This document shows, in pieces, positions 26,001 to 38,022 of a DNA stretch of 64,000 nucleotides. The stretch spans positions 1 through 64,000 of the forward strand of contig JAMWET010001918.1 in the NCBI GenBank assembly GCA_024036415.1, read 5' to 3'. Source of the stretch: Prochilodus magdalenae. Its lineage: Eukaryota; Chordata; Actinopteri; Characiformes; Prochilodontidae. The translations under genes and the position numbers were made by a program. Within the stretch, counting starts at the first letter, position 1. Each line of letters begins with the position of its first letter. Below the pieces are notes generated by a model. The model made no database searches and was not told where the DNA came from. It was given only the letters and a program-made list of their open reading frames with translations.

Positions 26001-26250
26001 GAGTGTTTCTCAACCCCGGTCCTGACATTACCCTGCTCTGCCCACTTCATATAAAAGAAAAGAAACAAGCAAGAGCTAAAGAGAGGCAGGAGGGAAAAAG
26101 AAAGTAAGGGAGGAGAAAGAGAGAAGGAGGGAGATAGCCAAAGAGAAAGAGTGAGCAAGAGTGACAGATACAGATGAAGAGAGGTTAAAAGAGAAAGAGA
26201 CAGAGACAAGGACAGAGAGACAGGGTGAGTGAAACAGACAAAATAAAGAA

Positions 26251-26297
<47 letters not shown>

Positions 26298-26299
26298 GG

Positions 26300-26356
<57 letters not shown>

Positions 26357-26520
26357 GGGGAGAGTACAAAAGAATGAGGAAAAAAAGATCAGAACAGAAA
26401 GCAGGCAATGACATTACCCTGTCTTGCCCACTTCAGTGCTTTCCCTGCTTCTAATAGAGGGGGTGTTAAAGCAGGGAATCCACTACAGACTGCCTCCAGG
26501 ACCGGGGTTGAGGAACACTG
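26001..26520. mobile_element. TIR-bounded DNA element carrying a purine block (right arm)
   Basis: The ends are inverted repeats of 24 bp with two mismatches, at 26,001-26,024 and 26,497-26,520 (core CTCAACCCCGGTCCTG). This resembles the AGTGTTTCTCAACCC-type termini of common fish non-autonomous DNA transposons. Inside, 26,050-26,395 is a near-identical direct copy of the neighbouring segment 24,551-24,830, including its (GA)n. That block is flanked by a direct repeat of about 26 bp (GACATTACCCTG...GCCCACTTCA at 26,024-26,049 and 26,409-26,434). No coding capacity. Confidence 0.55.
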
Positions 26521-26725
26521 CTTCAGGACTCCAGGAAACCACACTCATAGCCATTCAATGCCAACCGAATCCAGGAATCCTGGAACATCACATCACATCA
26601 TACTGGTGGTATATCAGCCCAGAATGTGCCCTGATAAAGTTCCCCCATTAACACACAGTGACGACTCACCCAGGAAGTCATACAGGAACACAGAGGAACT
26701 GCAAATCTCGCTCATCTGACCAAAC

Positions 26726-26846
26726 CTGCAGGAGAACGTCCAGCAGCGAGTCCATATCTCAGTGTCTCAAAGGAACAAATTTAAGCTTTTGAAAATGGCC
26801 TAGTCAAAGTTCTGACATGAACTGCATTGAGCTGCTGCAGCAGGAC
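26726..26846 (-). CDS. Possible first coding exon of the unrecognised gene (right arm)
   Basis: A CTTTTTCAG acceptor at 26,847 opens a segment with stops in all frames (so 5' UTR). An ATG at 26,755 then encodes MDSLLDVLLQ up to a CAG|GTTTGG donor. This joins in phase 0 to the exon at 25,156-25,297. An alternative reading uses CTCCTGCAG as an acceptor instead. That gives a 56-bp exon at 26,670-26,725 (FGQMSEICSSSVFLYDFL) ending at a stronger GTGAGT donor. The two models exclude each other, and the sequence alone does not decide between them. Function unknown. Confidence 0.3.
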
Positions 26847-27119
26847 CTGAAAAAGACAGTTCATATACAAAAGCCCTCCATGTGGCTCAAGCAAAGCAAA
26901 GCCGTGAGGAACTGTCAATCATTTGGTGACACTTATTGCAGGTAAAGACGGCACAACTACTTTCACATGCAAGACACGATTGATTGTCACCACCAGACCT
27001 ACAGCTTCCATCTTAGAGAGGTCTGCTAGAATAGAACATGCTTTAGCACTCCAAAAACACCATACGGTTCTCTCACTACACATCTGTACTCACTCTTGGT
27101 CTGAAACACTCTGCTATAG

Positions 27120-27200
27120 TGTGCCTGTGTCTTTAAGCCCTGCCTCCTGCTAAGCACAGTGTGTTCTGATTGGTCAATCAGAGCAGCATCCTGCTACAAG
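27120..27200 (-). promoter_or_regulatory. Candidate promoter of the unrecognised gene
   Basis: On the minus strand a symmetric TGATTGACCAATCA element (27,167-27,180) contains a CCAAT box. It is followed about 35 bp later by TTAAAG, with a GTGAGT donor-like site a little further on. The spacing resembles a CCAAT plus TATA-like promoter ahead of a noncoding first exon. This is inference only. Confidence 0.25.
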
Positions 27201-27524
27201 TTCCACCCCCACACTGCTGTGACTGTTCTTACAATGGTGTAAGTTCTGCTTTATCAGTTTGAGCCAGAGTCCCATCCTGAGAGTCAGGTAGGACAAGCTG
27301 ATAGAGCCAATCCATCTTCTCTAGCTAGACTGGAGCAGGAACGTTTTAGAGTGGGAAGTTTGCTGTATGAAGGTGTGCTAAGCTTCCTGGTAGGCGGCCA
27401 ATAAGGACTGTGTTACGAGATGCTGTCACCTAGTAACAGAGGAAAAGGCTGAAATCCCAACAAGCTGAGGAAGTTGCTTTCCGTGGTAAAACGTTTCTCC
27501 AACCTGTGTGGAAACTACACTACG

Positions 27525-27850
27525 TGTCCAAAAGTATCCAGACACCCTTACTAAATATTCAAATCATGTGTACACAGTTTAAACATGGCACGTATTATCT
27601 CCATGGAAAAGCATCACTAACAGAATCGGACACTCAAAGGCAGCAGCTTCTGAGCTTTACAATTACCATGCCCAATAACAAGCACTGGCTGGAGAGCAAT
27701 GAACCGCCCAAGCACTGGGAGCAGTGGAACTGCCGTCTCTGGAATGATGGATCTCCATCCAGAGTGGTTCAGAATGAACCATTCAGCATCAGCACCTGAT
27801 CTTGCTAATGCTGTTCAGACTGAATACAACCAAATACTCATAGCAATGTA
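27525..27850 (+). mobile_element. Decayed Tc1-like transposon fragment (right arm)
   Basis: It starts with GTGTCCAAAAGTATCCAGAC, close to the ends of a common Tc1-like family (ATGTCCAAAAGTATGTGGAC type). It later encodes KHWEQWNCRLWND, corresponding to the WEQWKRVLWSDESRF catalytic block. Large parts are deleted. A mirror copy lies at about 6,300-6,620. Confidence 0.6.
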
Positions 27851-27898
27851 GTGTTAAAAGAGTAGAAATTCTTGAATTTCCCTCTGGGATCAATAAAG

Positions 27899-27953
<55 letters not shown>

Positions 27954-27955
27954 TT
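27850..27955 (+). mobile_element. 3' end of a fish retroelement with (ATCT)n tail
   Basis: It carries AATTTCCCTCTGGGATCAAT followed by AAAGTAT and about 13 ATCT units. This TTTCCC...GGGATCAATAAAGTATCTATCT tail is common at the 3' ends of fish non-LTR elements. The body is absent or unrecognisable. It sits inside or beside the decayed Tc1-like fragment. Confidence 0.5.
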
Positions 27956-28029
27956 AGAGGCTGCTAATACTACTTTAAAAGGGAAAAGGGAATTCCCTTG
28001 ATTTCAGGGGAATCATTTGACACTCAGGT

Positions 28030-28993
<964 letters not shown>

Positions 28994-29094
28994 TAATAGG
29001 CACGTTATAACAATTACCATACACTGTAAATACAGAAAAGTGTTCTCTATCTCTATCTGTAGATCCCACTCTTTCATCTGATCAGGCCATTTAT

Positions 29095-29560
29095 ATATAC
29101 AGCTCTGGAAAAATTTAAGACACCACCTCAAAATGATCAGGTTCTCTAGTTGTACAGGTTCTGGGTTTGTGTTGGTTCTGTTTGATTCTCTACACTACTG
29201 GAAGCATGTCTCCCAAACTCCAGATCAGATATTGTATTAGATCTGTTTATTTAGAAAATCACTAATGACCTCCAGAAGTCTGTTTTTAGAACCATGCTCG
29301 CTGTGCATTTCACCCCAGCCACCGCTCGCCAGTCTCTCTGTAGGTCACTTGAGGTCATCTTACGGTGGCTAAGTGACATTAGAATGAGGTGGCGCTCATC
29401 ACAGTCAGTAGAGAGTGGGTTTTGGCCCTCTACCAGTCTGTAGCCGTGTTGTCCTGTGTGTTTGCTGCTTGACCTTGTTCTTATGAACCACACAGCCCCC
29501 TGTATCCGCCAGTAAAGCTAGAACCCAACCTTCTGCTCCTCACTAAGACCCTGCTGTACA
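29095..29560 (-). mobile_element. Tc1/mariner-like fragment (right arm)
   Basis: It contains the terminal-type sequence ACAGCTCTGGAAAAATTTAA near 29,100, a common fish DNA-transposon end. A minus-strand peptide fragment, RKMTSSDLQRDWRAVAGVKC, resembles the helix-turn-helix half of Tc1-like transposases. Frameshifts interrupt it. Confidence 0.5.
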
Positions 29561-30455
29561 TGTGGAGATGGTGGTTTAAGAAGGAACTCTTATTGCTCTC
29601 ATTTATTTTTATTTATTTTATATAAATTACAATATATATTACAAATGATGAACTTGTAGTTATTGTAAAGACTGATAAAGTGAGCTTTTGACAGGTAAAA
29701 TTCAGAGAACAGATGTTACAATGGCACCCATGCCTTATAACCTGAGTGCGAACGGACCCATCTGCCAAACATTAGCCCATGGTAATAATAAGTCATTACA
29801 ATGTTTACTTTTGTCTGAGTTCGGCTGGAGCAAAACACCATCCAACAGAGGCGTTAACAAAATCCGCCCTAAAGCTCAGGTCCGTCTCAGACTGCTGGAG
29901 AAACACACAGCCTTAAGAAAACTCGTGGCGTTCAAAAATGTGTCACAATGCAATTCATAATGCAATGCAAGTACAAGCGGCATTCTGAGCAGTGCAGAAG
30001 GGGGCGCTACACTGATATGCTTTCACGTTTGCCAAAGCAGATGAAGAGTGGAGTCTCACGCAAAAAAGATTCACTTACATAAACATAAATGACCCATTCT
30101 TACCTTTTCATCCTGTCAAAGCAGATCACTCTCCTCTGCTGCCCACCGTTAGCTGTTCGAGTATATCCTACTGTGATTTGCTCTCTGGCGCCCCCTTGAG
30201 TACTGAGAGTTTTAGCTGCCACAGTAATGTAAGTACGCACCGTGAGTTTGTACAGAAGCACTGTGCATCTGCAGTACACTCACAGAATGGGGAGGAATTT
30301 AAGTGTGTAAAGTGTACAATCCTAAACTGAACACCCATGCGCTCCAATCCGAATCCAAACGGTCATTCAACAACAGCTGATATAACCACATGGTCAAGGG
30401 ATTACTTTGGCAAACCTTTGTGAAGCACTTAAATACATAGTTACATTCATAAAAG
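29561..30455. other. Unassigned intergenic stretch
   Basis: I see no coding exon or recognisable repeat body. It mirrors about 3,520-4,595 in the left arm. Confidence 0.4.
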
Positions 30456-30519
30456 CCACTTGAAACTTTACTGTGCAAAACAGAAGCCTGATATTAACCA
30501 TGTCCACAGGTGGCGTCAA

Positions 30520-31129
30520 TTTCTCTGGGCTTTGAGGCATCTGGGATGGGCCAACACAAACGCCAGGTTCTGTCATGCTATTGGGATGTGTCAGTGCACT
30601 TTTTGTGATGGCAGCATTAATCCAGACCCTTCGCCCTCTACAGTATACTCAAAACTCCGCACCAAGAAGTCCGCACACATCACCCCCATCCTTCTTCAGC
30701 TACACTGGCTACCAGTTACAGAGCGCATCCACTATAAGATCCTTCTCCTGACCTTTAAAGCCCTACACGGACTAGCACCCACCTATCTGTCAGCCCTCCT
30801 TCATCCTTACGTTCCATCACGTAAGCTAAGGTCTTCTGACTCTGGTCTCCTAGCTGTTCCTAGGTCCAGGCTTTCCTCTATGGGTGGCAGGTCGTTTAGT
30901 GTTGCTGCCCCCACACTCTGGAACTCCCTTCCTTCATCTATACGCACTTCACCCTCTCTTTCCATCTTCAAAACTCACTTAAAAACTTATCTTTTCTCTA
31001 AACATTTTCATTCTTCATGATCATTTTTTTGTTTGTTTGTTTATTTGTTGGTTTATTTTTGTGTTTGTAAAGCGTCCTTGGGTTTGTGAAAGGCGCTATA
31101 GAAGTGTAAACTATTATTATTATTATTAG
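30520..31129 (+). mobile_element. L2/CR1-type LINE 3' end (right arm)
   Basis: An open frame of 186 residues covering 30,460-31,020 has its LINE-like part from about 30,650. It contains HITPILLQLHWLPV, ITYKALHGLAP-like, PSRKLRSSDSGLL and FSVAAPTLWNSLP blocks. This is the conserved C-terminal tail of L2/CR1-type reverse transcriptases. It is followed by GCGCTATAGAAGTGTAAA and an (ATT)n tail ending at 31,129. The upstream RT core is absent, as expected for a 5'-truncated insertion. Confidence 0.8.
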
Positions 31130-31535
31130 AGGTACATTGAGATCTTAGAGCTGCCCTCAAGAAGACAAGTTTTCCAGGGACGATGCGGTTTTCAAAAAGA
31201 CAAATCACAAACAGAAGAGGTGAGGAAGAGGAGGTCACGTGTACTAGACCGGTCTGCCTGCGGTCCTAGTCTGTCCCAAGGTATTTTGAAATGAAAAATG
31301 CCTCAGTGATGTCCCTGCATCATTGCACACCTAAACACATGTTTGCAGAAAGAACAGGGAACGAAATGTTTGCTGTGAGAAGGCAGATAATAAAAAAAAG
31401 TGTTTCATAGTCCAAGTTTTTTTAAGTGTTGGAGGCCTGAAATGCAGAATTGGATGTATTTTAACAATTTGAACAATGAAATGAGGCTGACCAGAAAAAA
31501 CAGGAAAAATTGTACATATACTCTCATCACTGAAA

Positions 31536-32634
31536 GACGACCAGAAGGAATCAGCAGACAGGAATGAAATTCGGTGCGTAGGTTTGACATCAAGGTTTGA
31601 CAGGTGAATGATTCCCCTTGTGACGTAGGCAAGGACAGGCCTTTTCACTGTACAGACTATATAAGGTTGTCCTGTTGCACATGCTTTCCATTCTGGCTCA
31701 TGCTGTTGTGTTAGTAGCATCCTTAGCAAGCACATTTTGCCTCAGAGGGAACGCATCGGATGGCTCAGGGAGGTGGGATGGCCTTACTGCTGTATCACGC
31801 ACCATAGTGGTTGTGCTAAAACTTTCGAGGAAGGCTAGTGGCATGAGCTACATGAACCACAGAGAGGGAGAATCGACTGTCAGGCATGTGCAGAGTGACC
31901 CAACAGTGACTCTTCAGCTAGAAGTCCATGAGTCATCATGTTAGAGCCAGCACCATTGGCTGACGACTGCAGGACTAGATGCATGTAACCGCTACTACAA
32001 CCCTTAACACCGCATCAACATCACCAAAGACAGCAATGGTGTTATGGCAGACTGTCATGGAGTGACTCAGAATGGCAGCGACTCATCTTCAGTGACCAGT
32101 CCTGGTTTTGTCTTGGTGATGACCAATGACTTTGTGTGTGGAGGTACCATGGTCAGCACCTAAATCACATGTTCAAAAGGCCGGCCATCATTCCACCTCC
32201 ATCCTCACCGGAAATCTGCAGGAGCTGTGTGAGAATATTCAAACTCCATGGGATGGATTATCACAGGACACCATTAGGAACTTCTACAACTCCATGTTGG
32301 TTGGTGTAGCTCAGCGGATAACACCACTGCCTGCCAGAGAGCCACCACCACATGTGGGAGACTGGGGTTCAAATCCCAGTCTGGGTGACTACGCTGTGCT
32401 ACACCAATAAGAGTCCTTGGGCAAGACTCCTAACACTACACTGGCCTACCTGTAATATGATTAACCTTGTAAGTCGCTCTGGATAAGAGCGTCAGCTAAA
32501 TGCCATAAATGTAAATGTTGAGACGTCTGTCATGCTATGTTAGCCATACTGTAAGACACTACTTCCTGATAACCTTTATCTTCCTCCCCAACAGCATAGC
32601 AATCCCCACACTTCCTCCTGGGCACAACTATTCT
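31536..32634 (+). mobile_element. Internally deleted Tc1-like element with nested SINE (right arm)
   Basis: Ends are CCAGAAGGAATCAGC (about 31,540) and CTTCCTCCTGGGCACAACT (32,612-32,630). It carries the family's GTGACTCAGAATGGCAGCGA...ATCTTCAGTGA catalytic-region remnant and the C-terminal NLQELCENIQTPWDGLSQDT remnant. A tRNA-derived SINE interrupts its 3' part at 32,300-32,515. Frame is broken and it is non-autonomous. Confidence 0.7.
32300..32515 (+). mobile_element. tRNA-derived SINE nested in the Tc1-like element
   Basis: The head GGTGTAGCTCAGCGGATAAC contains a box-A-like motif, and GGTTCAAATCC matches box B. The tail is GTAAGTCGCTCTGGATAAGA followed by GCGTCAGCTAAATGCC and AAATG units. 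It is flanked by a 6-bp direct repeat, ATGTTG, at 32,294-32,299 and 32,516-32,521. The surrounding Tc1-like element reads straight through when the SINE is removed. Confidence 0.8.
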
Positions 32635-32639
32635 CTTGA

Positions 32640-33740
32640 TGATGTTGTATATACATATACACATTTTTTTCTCCATACTGTCCTGACTTTCCCCCATTTG
32701 GGATTGTACATTTCTGGAGGACCTTAAAAGCAACAAGGCCCAGCCAGTGAACGCGTTCCGATGTATCTGAAGGCCCAAAAAGAGCAAACATGTAGCTTCA
32801 GTCTCATCAAAGCACCCTGGGCTGATAAAAGTTTGCTGAGTGTTCGGAATGTGCTTCACAAAATTCATTTACTCTGCCATTGATCAAGAGGAAAACGTGG
32901 CGTTTGATGTGGTGCCCAAATCCCGTTTATTCGAGAGCTTGATGAAAACTCGGGTTCCACCGAAATGGCGTTTTTTATTTCTTCGCTGTAATTACATGAA
33001 GCTTTCAGGCGAGTCGCCGGGCGCATGCACGATCTGTTCCATATGCCACATGGATCTCAACAGGGGAACGTTTTTAATTACCAGCCGCTGTGAACGGTAC
33101 AGAGCCGGGCAGGCCTCGAGCGGCCTGATCTAATGACCCACAGGATCAGAAAGGCCCAAACCGTCACATCCTGTGACATCATGAGTCTTTGGAAACAAAG
33201 AGATTAAGATGCTTCTCTGATCCGTGCTGGAATAAGGCTGAAGCAGCTCTGGAATCTGATGTGGGACTGTGCAGGTCGGACACACTGGAACAAATTTCCT
33301 GCACACTGTAATACACAATTCCTTAAATACACAGTAAGGGCTCGAGGCCTCTCTACAGCTCTGTAGAGAACTTCGATTTCAGCTGTCCTCTCTGACATCC
33401 AGCACTGAGTAGCTGCCAAATCAGTCTTCTCATTAGGAGAGTGTTAGGGCTTCGTACTGTGAGGGGCTGGTGTACACAGTCTGGAAGAACACAGTCATTC
33501 CAAGCTTTAGGCCTCCGTTTAAATGGTCATTTATTTCAGAAGTGACTGAAGAGAGCTGGCAATTAGTTTACAAATCAGGCCTGACGGCAGGGTGGATTAG
33601 GCAAGGAAGGGCTGGAGAAATGACTGAGGGGACATGAATCTGCCAGGGAACAGGCTTCTGTTCTAATAACTATCAACTTGTGATTGTGGTTTTTCTTCTT
33701 ATTACCATGTAACATCATAGCTAACCAAATATTACAATAA
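32640..33740. other. Unassigned intergenic stretch
   Basis: No gene or repeat family is recognised. A 97-residue plus-strand open frame (32,840-33,133) has no recognisable domain. The sequence between about 32,860 and 33,180 has mixed, non-repetitive composition and could be conserved noncoding DNA, which cannot be judged here. It mirrors about 270-1,360. Confidence 0.35.
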
Positions 33741-33744
33741 CACC

Positions 33745-34090
33745 CAACATCAAAAAAGACTGAGATGGGCATTATTCATTGAGCAACACCTACAGAAGTA
33801 GTGTCTCTCAGTATGGCGCCGGGCTACCCTGTTTGTTAATGCAACATACCAGACGTCTCTGCATGGAGTTGTAGAGGTTCCTACTGATGTCCTGTGATAA
33901 TCCATCCCATGCAGCTTCAATATTCTCCCAGAGTTCCTGCAGATTTTGTAGTAGTGGTGGAGGTGGAGAGACACCAGGCCTTCTGGACACATGATGTGTG
34001 ACAACCAACCGCTCATCTTGGCTCTGACCATGGCGCCTCCACACATGGATTCGTTGATCATTGCAACCAAAACTGAAGATGACTTGCTGC
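33745..34090 (-). mobile_element. Partial Tc1-like element (right arm)
   Basis: The minus strand encodes two remnants of the family transposase: the WRRHGQSQDERLVVTHHVS block and the C-terminal QELWENIEAAWDGLS...NLYNSMQRRL. The terminal inverted repeat is missing on at least one side. Confidence 0.7.
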
Positions 34091-36112
34091 CACTTCTCTT
34101 CTTTCCTCAGTACCCCTCACCAACTCGTACTTCTCTTCCAAAGGAGGCTACGAACACATCAGCAAGAATGAGAATGGAAAGCGGGAGCAACAGGATTAAA
34201 AATAAAAGCCAATATACAATCAGAACGGACATGCAGAGCTGTTAGTGTAAATCGTCACTTCGAAAAATCATGTTTGGTGTGCATGATATCACCTTAATAG
34301 TGCAGCAGATACTTTCTGGCGCTTGAACAAGAAGCCAGCTGTAGCCTTGTTGTGCTCGCTGAAAACATGTTGCTGTGCTCCATCAGATAATCCAGGATTC
34401 AGTGCTGTCTGTACAGCAGGCTGTGCTGTTAGATGGGAATGTTTTACACTCTAAGGGGCTGCGTTTCTCGTCAAGATCGAAATCAGTACACACGCAACCG
34501 GTGATGGAATAGAGAAATCGGCTCTGTAAGTGCTTTTTAGAATGTAGGTTGAAACTTGGCTAGACTCCGGGTTAAAGCGGTTTAGAAGACGAGTGAGTAA
34601 GTACGTTTGGCTTCCAGCTCCAGCTGCTTCTGTTACAGTAAAGCATCTGTGTGTGTTTAGGTAAGAAAGTTCTGTACACAGGAAAAGGACTGGTCGTCTC
34701 TTTATTCTCATTTTGTTAATATTCGATAATTCAGCTTCCAGTTATCTCAGATGAAATTGTCGTACTTGGCAGGTCTCGTCAGCAGTGTTTGAGTTCAACT
34801 TACCCATGGGGTAAGACAAGAGTCCAAATAAGGTCTTGAAAAAATGTAGTGGCATTTGGATTATCAAGAAACTAAAGTTGCGTGAAAAAGTTTCGGCGTG
34901 TAAAGCCACCCACTGGTAAAACAGTGCTAACAGCATTCCGTCCATGTAGAAGCTCCACTGGATTAAAAATGAAGACAAATACATGAAGAAAACAAGGTGT
35001 TTATTTTGGTGAGCCATCAGGGTCAGAATAAATAGAGTGTGCAAGTGTTTGTTCATTCTTTTGCCTCAGGCAGAGAACAATAAATAGCTGTCAATAGATT
35101 ACTGATGTCGCAAAAAACAAAACAGAAAAAAAACCAAAGGAAAAAAAAACAACACCACACCACCATAGAGATGTCTGGTCACATCCAAGCTCAAATACCA
35201 TTACTGCCACTCCTTTACTTTCTTCATACTACTCCTCCTTCTGTCTTCCTGTGCCCTATATTAGGTTGTAGTGCATTCCTTTATAAACCTGTCTAAACTG
35301 AAGTCCAGTTTTTACTGAGCTACGTAAACGCTGTAGAGTGTGGCTGCCTCCCAACTGGTCAGTCACACACAGAGGCTAGAGCTACAGGCCAAGGCTTTGA
35401 CCAGAATATACCCCAGTCACAATTATCACTGAATGTACCCTAAAAAAAGAGATGCTGGAAATGTACTGGATTCCAAAACCAGTAATGTTTAAAACACAAA
35501 TGTTGCCAATAGAAAGCTGAAAGACGAGACTGAGCTGATGTTATTTTATTCCAGCTCATTCGAAACAAGTGAATTCAGTGCATCGCTTTTTTCAGTGTAT
35601 ATTCCTACAACAAAATAAACAAAAACTACTCCGAGCTCCATAAATTACTCATTTGGTCAGCTCAGCAGGCCTGCCTCGTCAGTTCTCTTTTTTACCTTTC
35701 CTTTTTAATTCTTTTTAAACAAGTAAACAAACAATCATGGAAAATAATCTGTAGAAAATCAGCTAAAAAATATTAACACCTGCAAAAAAGAGTCAAATTT
35801 GGTTTTGCTAATGAGAACAAAACAATTTCCAAAAATGACAGTTTTTGTTCAAAGTCAGGGTTTTAAACATTAAACAAAAACCCTGTTGTCAAAACAAACA
35901 AACAAACAAAAAAAAACCCAACAGAACATGGAAAAGGCTCAAACAGGTCAGCCGGTGTAAGTTGAGTATTATTGTCTCTCTTGTGGTTGTAGTTCAGGCA
36001 CTGCGCTGGCCTAAAATTGTAGTGCAGAGAGAGTGCAGGTGGGAGTACTGGGTGGGTGTAACATTCCTGAAGCAAAGTGGGGCCTCGAAGCCAGAGGTGA
36101 GCAGGTGAGGGG
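34091..36112. other. Intergenic DNA and presumed mindy3 3' UTR
   Basis: No coding exon is seen. The proximal part (downwards from 36,112) should be mindy3 3' UTR. A minus-strand AATAAA (35,545-35,550) is one possible polyadenylation signal, giving a 3' UTR of roughly 0.55 kb. The rest is AT-rich with no recognised element. Confidence 0.4.
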
Positions 36113-36261
36113 CTAATTAAGGGAGGGGGATCTTTCTGTGGTCCACAGCAGCTCAATGTACGGCCATTTGGTCTGCAGGCAGCGCTTGACCGGGGTGTCG
36201 TCTGTTCGGGCCATGGGGTCCTCGAAGCCAAGAACTATAGCAGTGCCCTCAACATAATTCA

Positions 36262-36262
<1 letters not shown>
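36113..36262 (-). CDS. mindy3: MINDY3 (FAM188A) last coding exon
   Basis: MINDY3 is a deubiquitinase of the MINDY family, which prefers Lys48-linked polyubiquitin. This 150-bp exon encodes the final 49 residues and a TAG stop (36,115-36,113). It runs from VNYVEGTAIVLGFEDPM through PVKRCLQTKWPYIELLW to the terminus RSPSLN, nearly identical to the vertebrate MINDY3 C-terminus. The acceptor is TCATAG at 36,263-36,268 and the phase is 0. The polypyrimidine tract is supplied by the adjacent (GA/CT)n microsatellite. It is the 3'-most exon of a minus-strand gene whose 5' end lies beyond the right edge. Confidence 0.95.
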
Positions 36263-36266
<4 letters not shown>

Positions 36267-36347
<81 letters not shown>

Positions 36348-36349
36348 TA

Positions 36350-36433
<84 letters not shown>

Positions 36434-36441
36434 TGGGAGTG

Positions 36442-36509
<68 letters not shown>

Positions 36510-36590
36510 TGAGAGAGAGAGAGAGTGCGAGTGAGAGAGAGAGAGAGAGAGAGAGAGATAGACAGAATGAGAGAGAGAGAGAGAGAGAGA
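36267..36590. repeat. (GA)n microsatellite forming the mindy3 last-intron polypyrimidine tract
   Basis: About 324 bp of nearly pure GA on the plus strand, (CT)n on the transcribed strand. It ends 4 bp from the last-exon boundary at 36,262. The minus strand reads CTCTCTCATAG then the exon, so the repeat itself provides the pyrimidine tract. Confidence 0.92.
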
Positions 36591-37424
36591 TATGAATCTG
36601 ATGTATAATATAACCTATATTAACTGGTAGCAGCTACATGTACAAAACTGCAACTTAAATGCTAGCTCTGTTTTACCTAGGCTTACTGCAGGCTTATTAA
36701 ATTAGCATAATAATTAATAATTCAATATCCTGAATAAAGAACACAGTGATGAGTAATATGCATATCTTCAGTAATCAGTCTAACTGCTCCCATTTTGAAT
36801 CCGAGCACAAAGGTTTTTAAACTAGCAGAAAGAATCTAATGTCTGTTAGTAAATGAAAACATGATGTGTTTGTATAAAGAACTAAAACGAAGCCCGGGTC
36901 TTGAGTTTTTTGATCATCATGAGCATGCTTGCCAAATTAAATATATTAACTCGCCATTTTGTATTGATGTGCACGTTTTCACAAGAGACCATCATAACGT
37001 GGTCATCAAAACTAATTTAAGGTTCTGTAGTGAACACTGGATGGTGTTGAAAGCTCTTTTAGATTACAGCTGATTTTACAGAGGAAGCAATAACATAGAG
37101 AATAGTGACATCAGCATACAGATGTATCTTACAATTATCCAAATGGCCAACATTATTTACAGAAAACGTTAATAATAAAAGAACTAAAACAGGACCATGT
37201 GGCCCTCCTAATAATAATAAAATATAATGAACAATTACAGGAAACAAAACAATCCAAGAGTCTGAGTAATGTGTGTGAACGTGTTATTACATTGCATATT
37301 AAAAAAAATAACAAGTGACGCACATAATATTGGAATCATATCAGCAGACAACTTTTTTTGGCATTTCACAGATGATTTGATGGATATTTTAAAGAGATAT
37401 TTGCATTTTTAGGGATTTTTTTTA

Positions 37425-37560
37425 ATATGTATAATATTAAAAATAAATAAAATATATATATTAAATTATATATTAAATAAATTATTTGATATTATATTTC
37501 TCCATAAATGTTAAACCAGGTGGATTTAGACCCAATTTATACATTAAATAAATTATTTTT
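37425..37560. repeat. AT-rich block with repeated TTAAATAAATTATTT
   Basis: Low-complexity A/T sequence in which TTAAATAAATTATTT occurs at about 37,472 and again near 37,543. Confidence 0.6.
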
Positions 37561-37917
37561 GAATGTTTTGGCACTGCCAAAACAAAAGAATCGGCCTTGC
37601 CATTCACATATCTGTGCATCCCTAAAAATCACAATAAAGATTCATGCGAATGACTGCGAGCTCTTATTAACATTAAACAGACCACATCAACCAACAGATC
37701 CTGCTCTGTGCATTCAGAGCAGGAGAAGATGAAGGACATAGTGGAGGGACAGTGTCTGAGCTTCAGTCTCTGTTTGTCTCTCATTAGTGACCTGGCCTCC
37801 TGCAATGACATCATCAGACCTGAAGCTGGTGATGGCTTCCATATGGAGGGCCTCTTATTGCCAGTGTGGAGCTTGGCCTACATACTGTGCCATGGTGACC
37901 ATGTGTGAGAGAGCAGC

Positions 37918-37919
<2 letters not shown>

Positions 37920-37955
<36 letters not shown>
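37920..37955. repeat. (GT)n microsatellite
   Basis: About 17 pure GT units. Confidence 0.95.
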
Positions 37956-37956
<1 letters not shown>

Positions 37957-37988
37957 TTAAGCAGTCCTTTATAAGTGAAAACCATTAT

Positions 37989-37990
<2 letters not shown>

Positions 37991-38021
<31 letters not shown>
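37991..38021. repeat. (GT)n microsatellite
   Basis: About 15 pure GT units, 35 bp after the previous GT run. Confidence 0.95.

Positions 38022-38022
<1 letters not shown>

Noticed and set aside
30460..31020. 186-residue open frame as a host gene
   Set aside because: Its blocks match the C-terminal tail of L2/CR1-type LINEs and it ends in the LINE 3' tail with (ATT)n, so it is a retrotransposon remnant.
32300..32515. tRNA gene
   Set aside because: Box A and box B are present, but the tRNA-like head is followed by the shared SINE tail and is repeated at 50.6 and 55.6 kb, so these are SINEs.
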